This document shows positions 21,926-32,952 of a stretch of 64,000 nucleotides of DNA, in pieces. The stretch comes from Metridium senile. Its lineage: Eukaryota; Cnidaria; Anthozoa; Actiniaria; Metridiidae. Location of the stretch: positions 5,402,685-5,466,684 of the forward strand of contig OX459097.1 of NCBI GenBank assembly GCA_949775045.1. Direction: 5' to 3'. The position numbers and the translations under genes are program-made. Position 1 is the stretch's first letter; every line of letters starts with the position of its first letter. The notes below the pieces were generated by a model, which ran no database searches, was not told the DNA's origin, and was given only the letters and a program-made list of their open reading frames with translations.

Positions 21926-24900
21926 TCAACTAGCAGCTGGTAAAAAGTTCGGATCCAAATAGTTGTATCCAGTCCCGCTCGACCCTGTTGTACAAGCATA
22001 ATCACGGTCGACATAAAATGATGCAGCTTTTGAAATAGGCTCAAAACGATGTTGATTGTCGTGACCACGTGACTCAGGTATACCTCTGAAAAAAGAAGAA
22101 GAAGTCCTTATTAATTTTGTTGTTTTGGGGCTTTCTGTGGTATGATTTGTGAGCGGAGGTTGGGTTTCTTTCCACCCATATATACAGCAACAGAAGCATG
22201 ACCTGTCACTACTATCAGGCAAGACATTCAATACAATACAATACAATACATTTATTTGTACTAATAGTAGTAATTCCAAACTTAAATATAAACAGTTATA
22301 TCACACATATAGCCTGCAAATCAGGCGGGGTTTTTTTAGTTTTTTTGTTGTTGAAAAATTGGGTTTTGGGGTTCCTGTGTTGAACGAACAACACAGGAGC
22401 CCCAAAATCCGATTTTTCCAAAAAAACTCCAAAAGAACGCCTGTTTTGCAGGCTAATACACATATGAAAAAGGTACGGGCCACCTGAATAGCTGGGCTAA
22501 TAGAGCAGAGCACTTGTCTATCACTCATAACTTATAATATAAGTGAACCAATTTAGGGCAGCCGTCAGAACGACCACTTCACAGCAATATACAAGCAATA
22601 TATGTAGGGGTGTGGACATATATATATGTCCTAGTTATTCTTTGTGCTATAACATACCTGTCTATGCAAGTTGTGCAGAAATCTAGACTTGCATCCTGTG
22701 GACAGTCTTGACAATGCCATCTTGTACCAACAATAGGATCAACACCACACCCATCACACTGTAAAAACCCAAATATTGAACATTAGTCAAGAAGACAGAA
22801 ATGCTTATAATAAAGGTATAAAGTAGAAGATATTTTAGTAATAAGACTGAGGTTAGTATGTATATCATGCAGTCACATAAGGCCCAACACCACACCCATC
22901 ACACTGTAAAAACACAAATATTGAACATTAGTCAAGAAGACAGAAATGCTTATAATAAAGGTATACAGTAGAAGATATTTTAGTAATAAGACTGTGAGGT
23001 TAGTATGTATATCATGCAATCACACAAGGCCCAACACCACACCCATCACATTGTAAAAACACAAATATTAGCAAAGAAGACAGAAATGCTTATAACTAAT
23101 TAAGACATTCTCTTCTATCACATAACCATAATGCCTTATGTTTGGGGGGGGGGGGGGGGGGGGGAAGGGGGGGGGGGGTAGAAATCAAACAAATTGGAAT
23201 TACAAATGGTTTGATTGGAATTTATACAATGTCTTACCCCAAAACAGAGGGCATTATGGTTATTGTAAAAGTAGGGAATACAATAAAATTTCAACTAAAA
23301 CAGAAAAGAAATAGCAAAAGTTTAAAATGTCTATTTTGTGTCTTACCATAAAACCAACATGTGATGCTGAGGACTGTTGAGCAAAATAGTCACTGTTAGT
23401 CACTATTAGATAAGGCTGTACAATGACAATGATGACAATGATGACAATAACAATAACGGTGGCAATAATGATGATGACAAAAATGATGATGACAGCAATA
23501 ATAATAATAATGATGATGGTGATTTATAAAATATTTGATATAAATCGCACGCTCTGATTGGCTTAGAAGCATTCTCTCATTAGCAACTGAATATTCTATA
23601 AAAGAAATAGAAAACTCGGCAGCAGTGCTCTGTCAAGTTATAGAGCACTTTTAAGAAGATTAAAATTAAAATTCATGCATGCTCTATTTACCTTGATAGA
23701 GCACGCTGCCTTGTTTTCTATTTCTTCAAAAGATGATGATGATGATGACAATATGAATATACCAATACCAATAACAAATAAACAAGAAGGCTGAAGCATT
23801 TTGTCACCTGATCACCATGATTAATCTTTTGTCTTTTGATTTTTTTGAGCTCAATCAATTCCATGTAGTCACTTGTTTGTCTGAGCTCTTCAGGGATACT
23901 CTCATCATCCTACATTGAAAACAAATCATTTTTACATATTACAATCTTAAAATATACAGAATATATAGGGGTTTTATAGAGTATTTCATAGGGTTGTCAT
24001 AGGGGTTTCACAGGGTTTTTCATTGGGTATTCATAGGGTACTCATAGGGTATTCATAGAGTATTCATAGGGTTTTTCATAGGGTTTTCATAGGGTATTTC
24101 AAATATTTTTTATAGCATATTTCATAGAAATGGGAAAATGAAAGAACAAAGGAAACAGCAAGGGGAAGGGGCACTCACAATTTTAAAATATGATTGACAA
24201 AGTTTTGCTATAGGTCAATTATATCATGACAAGGCAAAGCAGCCTTCACACATGATTTCTAATATAAATTAATAGTGATAATTACTTACTGATGAGACAT
24301 CATCAGAAAAGGCAATGCTTGATTCATCATCATCATCTCTGTTGTCATTCATGTACACCCTTGGCTGATAAGATGGGAAGAATGTAGAGTTACGGAAACC
24401 CATCGTTTGGTAATGAGACGCTCTTTTGGTGGTCTACAATTACAATAATAACAAAATGAATATATAATTGAATGAGTGAACAAATAAAAAAAATGAAGAT
24501 TGAAGGATTGAACAAACCAATGAAAAAAAGAATGAACGAGTGAATGAATAAATAAAAAAAAGAACCCATGAACAAAACAGTGAACAAATGAATGAACACA
24601 TGAATGAATGAACACATGAATGGAGGAACAAATGAATGAATGAATGGATTGATGAATAAATTGATGAAAGAAGGGATGAATTCATGAATGAATGGATGGG
24701 TGAATACATGGATGAATGAATGAATGAAAGAATGAATGGATGGATGGATGAATTAATGACAGAATCAAATGAATGAATGAATAAACAAATGAAAGAATAA
24801 ATGAATGGATGGATGGATGGATTCATGGATGAATTTATTAATTTATGAAAAACTATGTAATGAATGGATGAAAGAATGAATGAAAGAATAAATGGACAAA

Positions 24901-27900
24901 TGAATGAATAGATGGATGAATGGATGGATGAATAAATGAAAGAATGGATGAATGAGTGAATGGATGGGTGGGTGAATAGATGGATTAATGAATGAATGAA
25001 TGAATGAAAGAATAAATGAATGAATAGATGGATGAATTAATGACAGAATCAAATGAATGAATGAATGAATGAATAAATGAATGAATAAATAAATGAATGG
25101 ATGGATGGATGGATTCATGGATAAATTAATTAATTAATTAATGAAAAAATATGTAATGAATGGATGGATAAATGAATGAATAAATAAATGAATGGATGGA
25201 TGGATGGATTCATGGATAAATTAATTAATTAATTAATTAATTAATGAAAAAATATGTAATGAATGGATGGATAAATGAATGAATAAATAAATGAATGGAT
25301 GGATAAATGAAAGAATGAATGGATTGATGAATACATGAGTGAATGAATGAATGAATGAAAGAATAAATGGACAAATGAATGAATAGATGGATGAATCAAT
25401 GAATAGATGGATGAATCAATGAATACATGGATAAATGAATGAAAGAATGGATGAAAGAATCAATGAATAGATAAATGAACAATTTAATGACAGAATGAGG
25501 AAAATGAATAAATGAAGGAATGAAAAAATGTCCAATGGATGAAAGAATGAACAAAAATAACCCAGACAATGTGCCTATGATATCCCATAATACTTACTCT
25601 ACTTCCTGGCCTTGGTACATTAGGTATTCTTCCAGGTACAGGTAAACCAGCCTTTGCTAACTTAATAAAATACTTCTGTACTCTACTGGCAACCTAGAAT
25701 AAAAACAGTTATTCTGTTATTCCAGGTACTGGTAAACCAGCCTTTCCTAACTTAATAAAATATGTCTGTACTCTACTGGCAACCTAGAATAAAAACAGTT
25801 TTTCTGTTATTCCAGGTTACTACTGGTAAACCAGCCTTTCCTAACTTAATAAAATACTTCTGTACTCTACTGGCAACCTAGAATAAAAACAGTTATTCTG
25901 TTATTCCAGGTACTGGTAAACCAGCCTTTCCTAACTTAATAAAATATGTCTGTACTCTACTGGCAACCTAGAATAAAAACAGTTTTTCTGTTATTCCAGG
26001 TTACTACTGGTAAACCAGCCTTTCCTAACTTAATAAAATACTTCTGTACTCTACTGGCAACCTAGAATAAAAACAGTTTTTCTGTTATTCCAGGTAATGG
26101 TAAACCAGCCTTTCCTAACTTAATAAAATATGTCTGTACTCTACTGGCAACCTAGAATAAAAACAGTTTTTCTGTTATTCCAGGTTACTACTGGTAAACC
26201 AGCCTTTGCTAACTTAATAAAATACTTCTGTACTCTACTGGCAACCTAGAATAAAAACAGTTATTCTGTTATTCCAGGTAATGGTAAACCAGCCTTTCCT
26301 AACTTAATAAAATACTTCTGTACTCTACTGGCAACCTAGAATAAAAACAGTTTTTCTGTTATTCCAGGTAATGGTAAACCAGCCTTTCCTAACTTAATAA
26401 AATATGTCTGTACTCTACTGGCAACCTAGAATAAAAACAGTTTTTCTGTTATTCCAGGTTACTACTGGTAAACCAGCCTTTCCTAACTTAATAAAATACT
26501 TCTGTACTCTACTGGCAACCTAGAATAAAAACAGTTATTCTGTTATTCCAGGTACTGGTAAACCAGCCTTTCCTAACTTAATAAAATATGTCTGTACTCT
26601 ACTGGCAACCTAGAATAAAAACAGTTTTTCTGTTATTCCAGGTAATGGTAAACCAGCCTTTCCTAACTTAATAAAATATGTCTGTACTCTACTGGCAACC
26701 TAGAATAAAAACAGTTTTTCTGTTATTCCAGGTTACTACTGGTAAACCAGCCTTTCCTAACTTAATAAAATACTTCTGTACTCTACTGGCAACCTAGAAT
26801 AAAAACAGTTATTCTGTTATTCCAGGTACTGGTAAACCAGCCTTTCCTAACTTAATAAAATATGTCTGTACTCTACTGGCAACCTAGAATAAAAACAGTT
26901 ATTCTGTTATTCCAGGTAATGGTAAACCAGCCTTTCCTAACTTAATAAAATACTTCTGTACTCTACTGGCAACCTAGAATAAAACCAGTTTTTCTGTTAT
27001 TCCAGGTACTGGTAAACCAGCCTTTCCTAACTTAATAAAATACTTCTGTACTCTACTGGCAACCTAGAATAAAAACAGTTATTCTGTTATTCCAGGTACT
27101 GGTAAACCAGCCTTTCTTAACTTAATAAAATACTTCTGTACACGACTTGCAACCTAGAATAAAAACATATAAGGGATAATAAAATCAAGTGAAGATGTAC
27201 ATGTAATTCAAAGTATGATTAGTTTTGATAAAGTTGGTACATACTAGGAAACAGGTTGCAGTGACAAATTTTGATGTGAAACATGATATTCAAAGAAAAC
27301 CTTTGTCCACGCAACAAAATATTTCCTCTGCAACAGGTCCACAAAATTAATCTGGTTTGGATGTGTGAGAACAGTCACATTGGCAATAGTCCCCTTCAAA
27401 GTTCCCTGCACCATCTTAACAGGTAGCCAGGCCTTTGAATCGAAGCGAGAGAAACATTGAGCTTGCAATGATAAAGACCTTTTAACACCTTACGAGAGAA
27501 TTATTCACGTCTCTATCATTGCAAGGTCAATGTTCGTCTCGCTTTGATGCAAAGGCCTGTCTACCTTTCAAGATGGCGCAGGGAAATATGAAGAGGACTC
27601 AGAAACAGTCCCTAGCATCAATTGTCCATAACATGACCAGGCAATAATTTAGTACCTGTTTAGGAGTCCTGTTGCCAAGTGCTTTTGCTATCTTATACCA
27701 TCTTTTAGCTTCAATGTCTTCTTGAGGATAGTCGTGCAATAGTTTTTCAAGTTTAGTCTGAGTGAAATAGTGACACATGTCAGTATCAAGCTGTTGATGA
27801 TGATGATGTTTCTGATGTCACACATAATTTAACAATGATAGAGAACAAATACTAAAAGTGTGCAACATAAATACCACTAAATACTGCTAAATTATGCAAA

Positions 27901-28437
27901 TTCCTTTGCAAATTCCTTCTCTATTGTTTAATCAACACTATTTAGTGGTAAATAGTACAAAGTATTGCACACTTTTAGTGTTTGTACTCTATTGAATTGT
28001 TAAATAAATAAATAGATGATGATGATGATGTCACTGGTGTAACACATTATTTAACAATGATATTGACTTGTTAAATAAATAAATGGATAATGACAATGAT
28101 GATGATGATGATGATGTCACTGGTGTTACACATTATTTAACAATGATATTGACTTGTTAAATAAATAAATGGATGATGACAATGATGATGATGATGATGT
28201 CACTGGTGTTACACATTATTTAACAATGATATTGACTTGTTAAATAAATAAATGGATAATGACAATGATGATGATGATGATGTCACTGGTGTTACACATT
28301 ATTTAACAATGATATTGACTTGTTAAATAAATAAATGGATGATGACAATGATGATGATGTTGTTGATAATGATGATGATGATAATGATGATGATGGTGTT
28401 GATGATAATGATGATGATGATGATGGTGTTGATGATA

Positions 28438-28470
<33 letters not shown>

Positions 28471-31400
28471 GTGTTGATGATAATGATGATGATGGTGTTG
28501 ATGATAATAATGATGATGATGGTGATGGTGATGATGGTGTTGATGGTGATGATGGAGATGATGATAATGATCTGATGTTGTTGGTGATGATGATGATGAT
28601 GATGATGATAATGATGATGGTACCAGTCTTTCATACCTGTTCAGCTATAGTCCAAGGTTGATTAAAAGTGGGTAGTTTACCAGGTACATTGAGCTTGCTT
28701 GCTTCAGAGAACATTGTGTCACTACAATTAGCAAATAATTGTTCAAAAATAATCATTTTAGACATACTAATTGCTTCATTAATAATTATAGCAAAAGTAG
28801 AACTTTCATAGTAAAAGGTTACATTTTGAATTATCAAAAACCAATGTGTTTTGGGAGGTGCGGTTAACTACAAAGAATACTGAATACTAGAAGGAAAACC
28901 TTATTGTTTTTGTTTAGTTTTTAAAAATCTAAAATTATATTTACTTGTCTCTTCAGGTATTTTGAGTTTTTGTTATTGTATTTTGACAAGAATTTAGTAA
29001 TCAACTACAATTATAATTATATTTATTATTACTATTCAGTAACAAAAAATCTTGATTTAACTGATGCTTACCTAGTAATGCTCTCTGTAGCCTCGCTGGT
29101 AAATAAATTCAAGGTTGGTTGGGATTCCTGTGGTACTATTGATATAAAAGAAGAACTGGTTAAATAAGCTTACTACTGACAGTAGTACCTCTATTAAGCG
29201 GTCATGTCACCCTCTATTAGGTGGTCACAATAAAAAGTCTCAAATCTATTCCTATACCTATTCTATACCTCTATTCAGCGGCCAACCTCTATTAATTGGC
29301 CACTTTGGAAAGTCCCGAGGGTGAACGCTTTTAAAATAGAGGTACCACTGTATTTAGTGTTTTCACTCTATACTGTTTGCCATCTAGTTGATAATATGAC
29401 TCTATACCAGTAATTCAAATAATATGAAATTTCATTGTAATATTTAAATATAACTATAAATATGAAACATGTCGTATCAACAGAAAATAATGATTTGATT
29501 CACATACTATTATCAGATGTTGATGCTCTAGTGTGGTGTTGTAATGGTAACGACATGTCTAATGGACCAAGCGAAGAAGCATAAGCCTCCCATGGAATCT
29601 TGGGTAATTTGATAACATTCTGTGGTAACGGCAGACCTAAGGGTTCCTAAAAAATAAGCAAAAACAATATAAACATGATTCTGTGCTTCCTCAAGTGAGC
29701 TTGGAAACAGGTTATATTTTTCAGGGTTCCCACTCACATAGAAAAGTAAAATTCTCTGACTTTCCCCTGACCAAAATCAATTTTTCAATTTCCAAGTGGC
29801 ACACTTCTATTTAGTACTTTTAATGAAAAAAAAAAAAATTATAAAAAAATATCACCAAAAAGAATTTGAGAATGACAAAAATTCCTTGACTTTTCAATAA
29901 ATTGTAAATTTCCCTGACCAAAATCAAAATTCCCTGACCTAGAAAAAAATTCAAAATTCACTGACTTTTCAGTGACCGTAGGAGCCCTGGTATTTAACAT
30001 CTTGTATGTTTATTATCACTCCTTATACCATTATAACACATATGTAAATATCACAACCAACCTTCAAATAAACATCATCATTTATCATTATAAAATAATT
30101 GGGATAGTATGTGTACGTTGATTGGTCAAAAACCCATGTTTGGACTTTGTCTGGTGTTTGGACTGATCTGCTCTTTAATTCTCCCAAATGCATCTCAGTT
30201 TTCATAAGCGTGTGAAAACACATGTGAAGACGTATTTCATTTCTTAACTCACATTATTCTGTAACTTTTCAACAAAACCAATAGGGTCATCCAATGCTTT
30301 AGCCTCTTCTTCACAAAGTATATCCAAATCCTGCAAATGTTATAAAACTGTAGTTATACACTCATTGTTCACAAAGAAAGTCATTATATAATATATTGTA
30401 GGGCCTCTATTGATAACAGTTACAGTTAATAAGAACCTGAATTTTTTCAATTTAGCCTAAATAGGTTCTTATATACATGTAATTTTTATATAAATAGCAC
30501 TTAAACCTTAAAAGGTTCTTATGTAGAGGGGGCTTGAAATGATAACGTAGTTATATAAACCATATATGGAGTATATATATACCTTGATAGCTTGCATTCT
30601 CTGTCCTTGTAAAGCAACAAGAGTTTGTAACAGTAAATGGTAACTGAAAACAAATTGAATAAACAATTATTGGATGGGATTTTTGTGATATCCAGCATAT
30701 TGAAGGTTGAGGCGAGTGTAAACTGGCAAGGCCAGAGGCACGGAGGTTATATAGGGTGTGCTATAAAATAAATTTATTACTACAATGATGGATTGACGAA
30801 CATATCTGATATGTACGATAGGTAATATAATGAAATTTGTAAACCGTAAAAAATGTTGACTTAACTTGACTGATATGTCAAGCTTTAGTCTTCTTTACTC
30901 CGACCAAGGGCTAATGCGTGAAACGTCAGTAAAGTTAAGTCAACATTTTTTACGGTGTTACAAATTTCATTATATTACCTATCATTTATATCAAACACCG
31001 ACGCAGCCTTAACTAGTTTCCATTTATATATCTGATATGTACTTACTGCTTGTTGTCCTTGAGTGCAAGGTAGTCTGACTCAAAGAAGAACCTCTCATAT
31101 GGATCTTCCTCCTTCACATCATCATCGTCATCATCTGACATCTCTGGCGTCAGTCTGTCAATCATCTCATGTTTGACTTCAATATTGTCAATTACATTCC
31201 TTTGAATGTAAGAATCGTTAAGAGAGTTTCTTCTACTTGAAATCCTGCTACTTGAAGCACTGGTATTAGCTGACTGACACAGACTTCCATCATCCCCATC
31301 ATCATCATCCCCACCACCATCATTATCATCCCCACCACCATCATTATCTTCACCACCACCATCATTATCATCACCACCACAATCTATATCATCATAATTA

Positions 31401-31732
31401 TTATTCGTTACGTTTGAAAGTTTATCACAGTCTTTTGAAGCAGGACTGACGTCATATTGAGATAAATATGAACTAGTATCTTCATAACTCTTTCTAGTGT
31501 TATGTTCGTGTTTATCCGAAACAACCTCATTTTCAAAACTCGATTCTTTCGTTGTATTTTCAGTGCTAGTTTGTTGGCTTGTGCAGTCTTCGTGTGTTGT
31601 CAACGGTGTATCAGAAATAAATTCTTGACAGTTGTTATTTACTTGTTCTTCTTCTGTTTTAATGCCTACAATATCTATTTCGTCATCTTCTTCTTCGCTT
31701 TTAGTCTGCTCGTCTTGCTGTTCACTGGCCAT
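21926..31732 (-). CDS. ZZZ3: ZZZ3: SANT and ZZ zinc-finger chromatin protein
   Basis: Orthologue of ZZZ3, a nuclear subunit of the ATAC histone acetyltransferase complex whose ZZ finger binds histone H3 tails. Exons with agreeing phases are 31047-31732, 30583-30643, 30253-30330, 29508-29646, 29072-29127, 28637-28721, 27656-27757, 25598-25693, 24290-24433, 23808-23909, 23347-23373, 22658-22758 and 21926-22085; about 610 residues. The N-terminus is acidic and disordered. The SANT domain reads [20 protein letters not shown]...[28 protein letters not shown]. The ZZ finger begins [19 protein letters not shown] and continues with LDFC and TTC. The C-terminus [12 protein letters not shown] matches the family tail. 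The 29508 and 29127 ends do not join in frame (phase 1 to phase 0), so a small exon between them is probably missing. Long GAT and GAAT microsatellites fill the introns. Confidence 0.93.
22310..22455. mobile_element. Inverted-repeat MITE in ZZZ3 intron 12
   Basis: TAGCCTGCA...GGCG at the left and CGCC...TGCAGGCTA at the right. The inner arms AAAAATTGGGTTTTGGGG and CCCCAAAATCCGATTTTT meet at a short centre. Confidence 0.75.
22740..23062 (-). repeat. ~146-bp triplication including ZZZ3 exon 12 acceptor
   Basis: AACACCACACCCATCACA and about 130 following bases occur at 22741, 22886 and 23033. The shared part starts with the first codons of exon 12 (C-D-G-C-G-V) and its TTTTTACAG acceptor, so the intron holds two decoy acceptors. 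Confidence 0.85.
23126..23300. mobile_element. Poly-G containing repeat element, copy 1
   Basis: AACCATAATGCC and GGCATTATGGTT flank a run of G (23143-23178) and AATTGGAATTACAAATGGTT. A related copy with the complement (poly-C) lies at about 57890-58070. Confidence 0.55.
23570..23735. mobile_element. MITE family D, copy 1
   Basis: AAAGAAATAGAAAACTCGGC and GCTGCCTTGTTTTCTATTTC are inverted ends around a palindromic centre with AGAGCAC. It resembles 42185-42480 (TCTATTCCTTC, GATTGG flank). Confidence 0.6.
24430..25560. repeat. Degenerate GAAT/GGAT microsatellite
   Basis: 1.1 kb of GAATGAATGGATGG-type repeat in ZZZ3 intron 8, with longer duplicated blocks such as TTAATTAATTAATTAATGAA. Ser/His/Phe/Ile-rich frames on the minus strand are artefacts. 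Confidence 0.93.
25598..25693 (-). CDS. ZZZ3: ZZZ3 exon 8 (end of SANT domain)
   Basis: 32 codons, [20 protein letters not shown] then [12 protein letters not shown], between CTAG and GTAAGT. This is the only copy of the repeated exon sequence that has a proper donor; sixteen truncated copies lie upstream in the intron. Confidence 0.9.
25700..27165 (-). repeat. Tandem array of truncated ZZZ3 exon 8 copies
   Basis: Sixteen further copies (17 counting the real exon) of a roughly 89-95-bp unit. Each carries the intron end TTTTTATTCTAG, the codons for [20 protein letters not shown], and then AATAACAGAATAAC in place of the rest of the exon and its donor. Units are nearly identical; the most distal one (about 27120-27160) differs most (TGTACACGACTTGC). 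Confidence 0.93.
27387..27600. mobile_element. MITE family C, copy 2
   Basis: Inverted arms with TTCCCTGCACCATCTT and AAGATGGCGCAGGGAA; inner TCGAAGCGAGA and TTGCAATGATA are also complemented. Related to 43061-43276. Confidence 0.8.
27839..27991. mobile_element. MITE family B, copy 3
   Basis: The same ends as 6834-6978. It has a 13-bp internal duplication (GCAAATTCCTTTGCAAATTC). Confidence 0.88.
27995..28345. repeat. ~83-bp tandem repeat
   Basis: GTCACTGGTGTTACACATTA, then TTTAACAATGATATTGACTT and AATAAATGGATGATGACAAT, repeated about four times (28030, 28116, 28199, 28282) and grading into pure GAT. Confidence 0.85.
28335..28622. repeat. (GAT)n microsatellite
   Basis: GAT/GTT/GGT trinucleotides directly adjoining ZZZ3 exon 6. 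Confidence 0.93.
29180..29350. mobile_element. MITE family E, copy 1 (pogo/Tigger-like ends)
   Basis: CAGTAGTACCTCTATTAAGC at one end and AGAGGTACCACTG at the other. Relatives are at 34474-34647 and 46513-46690. The CAG...CTG ends with TA targets resemble Tigger/pogo-derived elements. Confidence 0.75.
30817..30983. mobile_element. Inverted-repeat MITE in ZZZ3 intron 1
   Basis: GATAGGTAATATAATGAAAT and its complement bound 167 bp. The arms continue as CCGTAAAAAATGTTGACTTA. The centre is CTCCGACCAAGGGC...GAAACGTCAG. Confidence 0.85.
31047..31732 (-). CDS. ZZZ3: ZZZ3 exon 1, acidic N-terminus
   Basis: It starts with ATG at 31732 ([18 protein letters not shown]). It is Asp/Glu/Ser-rich with a Gly-Gly-Asp-Asp repeat from a GAT/GGT array in the coding sequence, and it ends [12 protein letters not shown], the conserved start of the folded region. 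The donor is GCA|GTAAGT. Confidence 0.9.
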
Positions 31733-32849
31733 TTTGTTTGCTTTGAGCCATGGAGTCGTCTTTTCTTCTTCTTATTTCTTGTATTTTTCCTGTAGAATAG
31801 CAGCTAAAATTATTCTAGAGCATAACAGAACGACACATTAATTCATAGCTTTGCCCTTTAAACGTTTTTTAAAAGTTAGAGTGTCATTGTAAACAAGCTA
31901 AAGTTTGTACACGTTTTTTTGGAATTTCTTATTCGCCGCCATTTTATTGTGCTATCACTCTATTAGTGCCAATCCCCTGCGCATTTTAATGGCGCAGCCC
32001 ACTGTTATAACCTAACTGGGAATATTTTATCAAATTTCACACAAATTACAATAAAAAAATCAGAAAAAATGAAATCATGATATTAAAAGAAAACAAAACA
32101 GAATTGGGACGATTCCTCCGAGACATTCTATGAAGCTGAAGCATCGAATCGATTTACGTACAGCCTGATAAGATTTCGAAAAACTAAGTTCTAGTGACGT
32201 AATACCTCATTCTCATTCCCAGACCCTACTCAGCTTTCTGGCAGATAGAAAGCTGAGAAGGGTCTGGTTACGAGAATGCGTAATACATATGAATGTTAAC
32301 TGGCATGTTCGATTGGCAGTCGTAACAAATACTCTAACATTTGCGTAATTCAATGAAGTTACTGTCAGAAAAGCAAAAAAAAAAAGTTTGGATATCAAAG
32401 TTTACGGTGTAAGAAATCGGTTTATTTGGGAAACCCCAAACCAAGTAATTAAATAAAAAAGATCACATTTTTAGTCCAAAAGTATAAATACCTCCACTTC
32501 AAAATGACAAGTTCTGTTTTGTCTACTTAAGACAACAGAAAAACAGTCACCTTGATACATCTATGTTACCATTACAAAATCCGACTACTCGTCGAACATT
32601 TCCCGAATGCTTACGAACGATCGTCGAGGTGTGATTTATTCAATCGGTAGGTAATCGTGAGTGTTCGGGTTATTTGATATGGCATGTATCATCACGTAAT
32701 AAATCACCCTTACTGGTGGCCTGTGTATTTGTATCAAGTATCAATCCACTTCAACCCGTCAAACAGACTAAACACTAAAACAAAGTATTGTTTTGTTCTT
32801 TTTCAATAACAGACTTGATATTTCACGTATGTTTGTGTAAACTACACCA
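31733..32849. promoter_or_regulatory. Divergent intergenic region, ZZZ3 / modular gene
   Basis: About 1.1 kb separates the two start codons. It holds a TATAAATA at 32483-32490 on the + strand and an imperfect inverted repeat at about 32215-32275 (CAGACCCTACTCAGCTTTCT). No other gene is seen. Confidence 0.45.
32483..32490 (+). promoter_or_regulatory. Candidate TATA box of the modular gene
   Basis: TATAAATA, 360 bases before the start codon. It is plausible if there is a 5' UTR of about 330 bases or a 5' UTR intron; not proven. Confidence 0.35.
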
Positions 32850-32952
32850 ATGAGGACGTTGACGATTGTCGTGGCTATCCTGGCCGTTTTGATGGTAGGA
32901 TGTGGAGCTGAGGAGAAGAAAACGACGAAGAAGCACAAAGTCTTACATTATG
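32850..32952 (+). CDS. Modular gene exon 1, signal peptide
   Basis: ATG at 32850 in a good context, 34 codons with a hydrophobic core (TIVVAILAVLMVG) then KKTTKKHK, donor TATG|GTAAGG. Joins 34753 in phase 1. Confidence 0.85.

Noticed and set aside
24349..25118. Minus frames rich in His, Ser, Phe and Ile
   Set aside because: Translations of the GAAT/GGAT microsatellite in a ZZZ3 intron.
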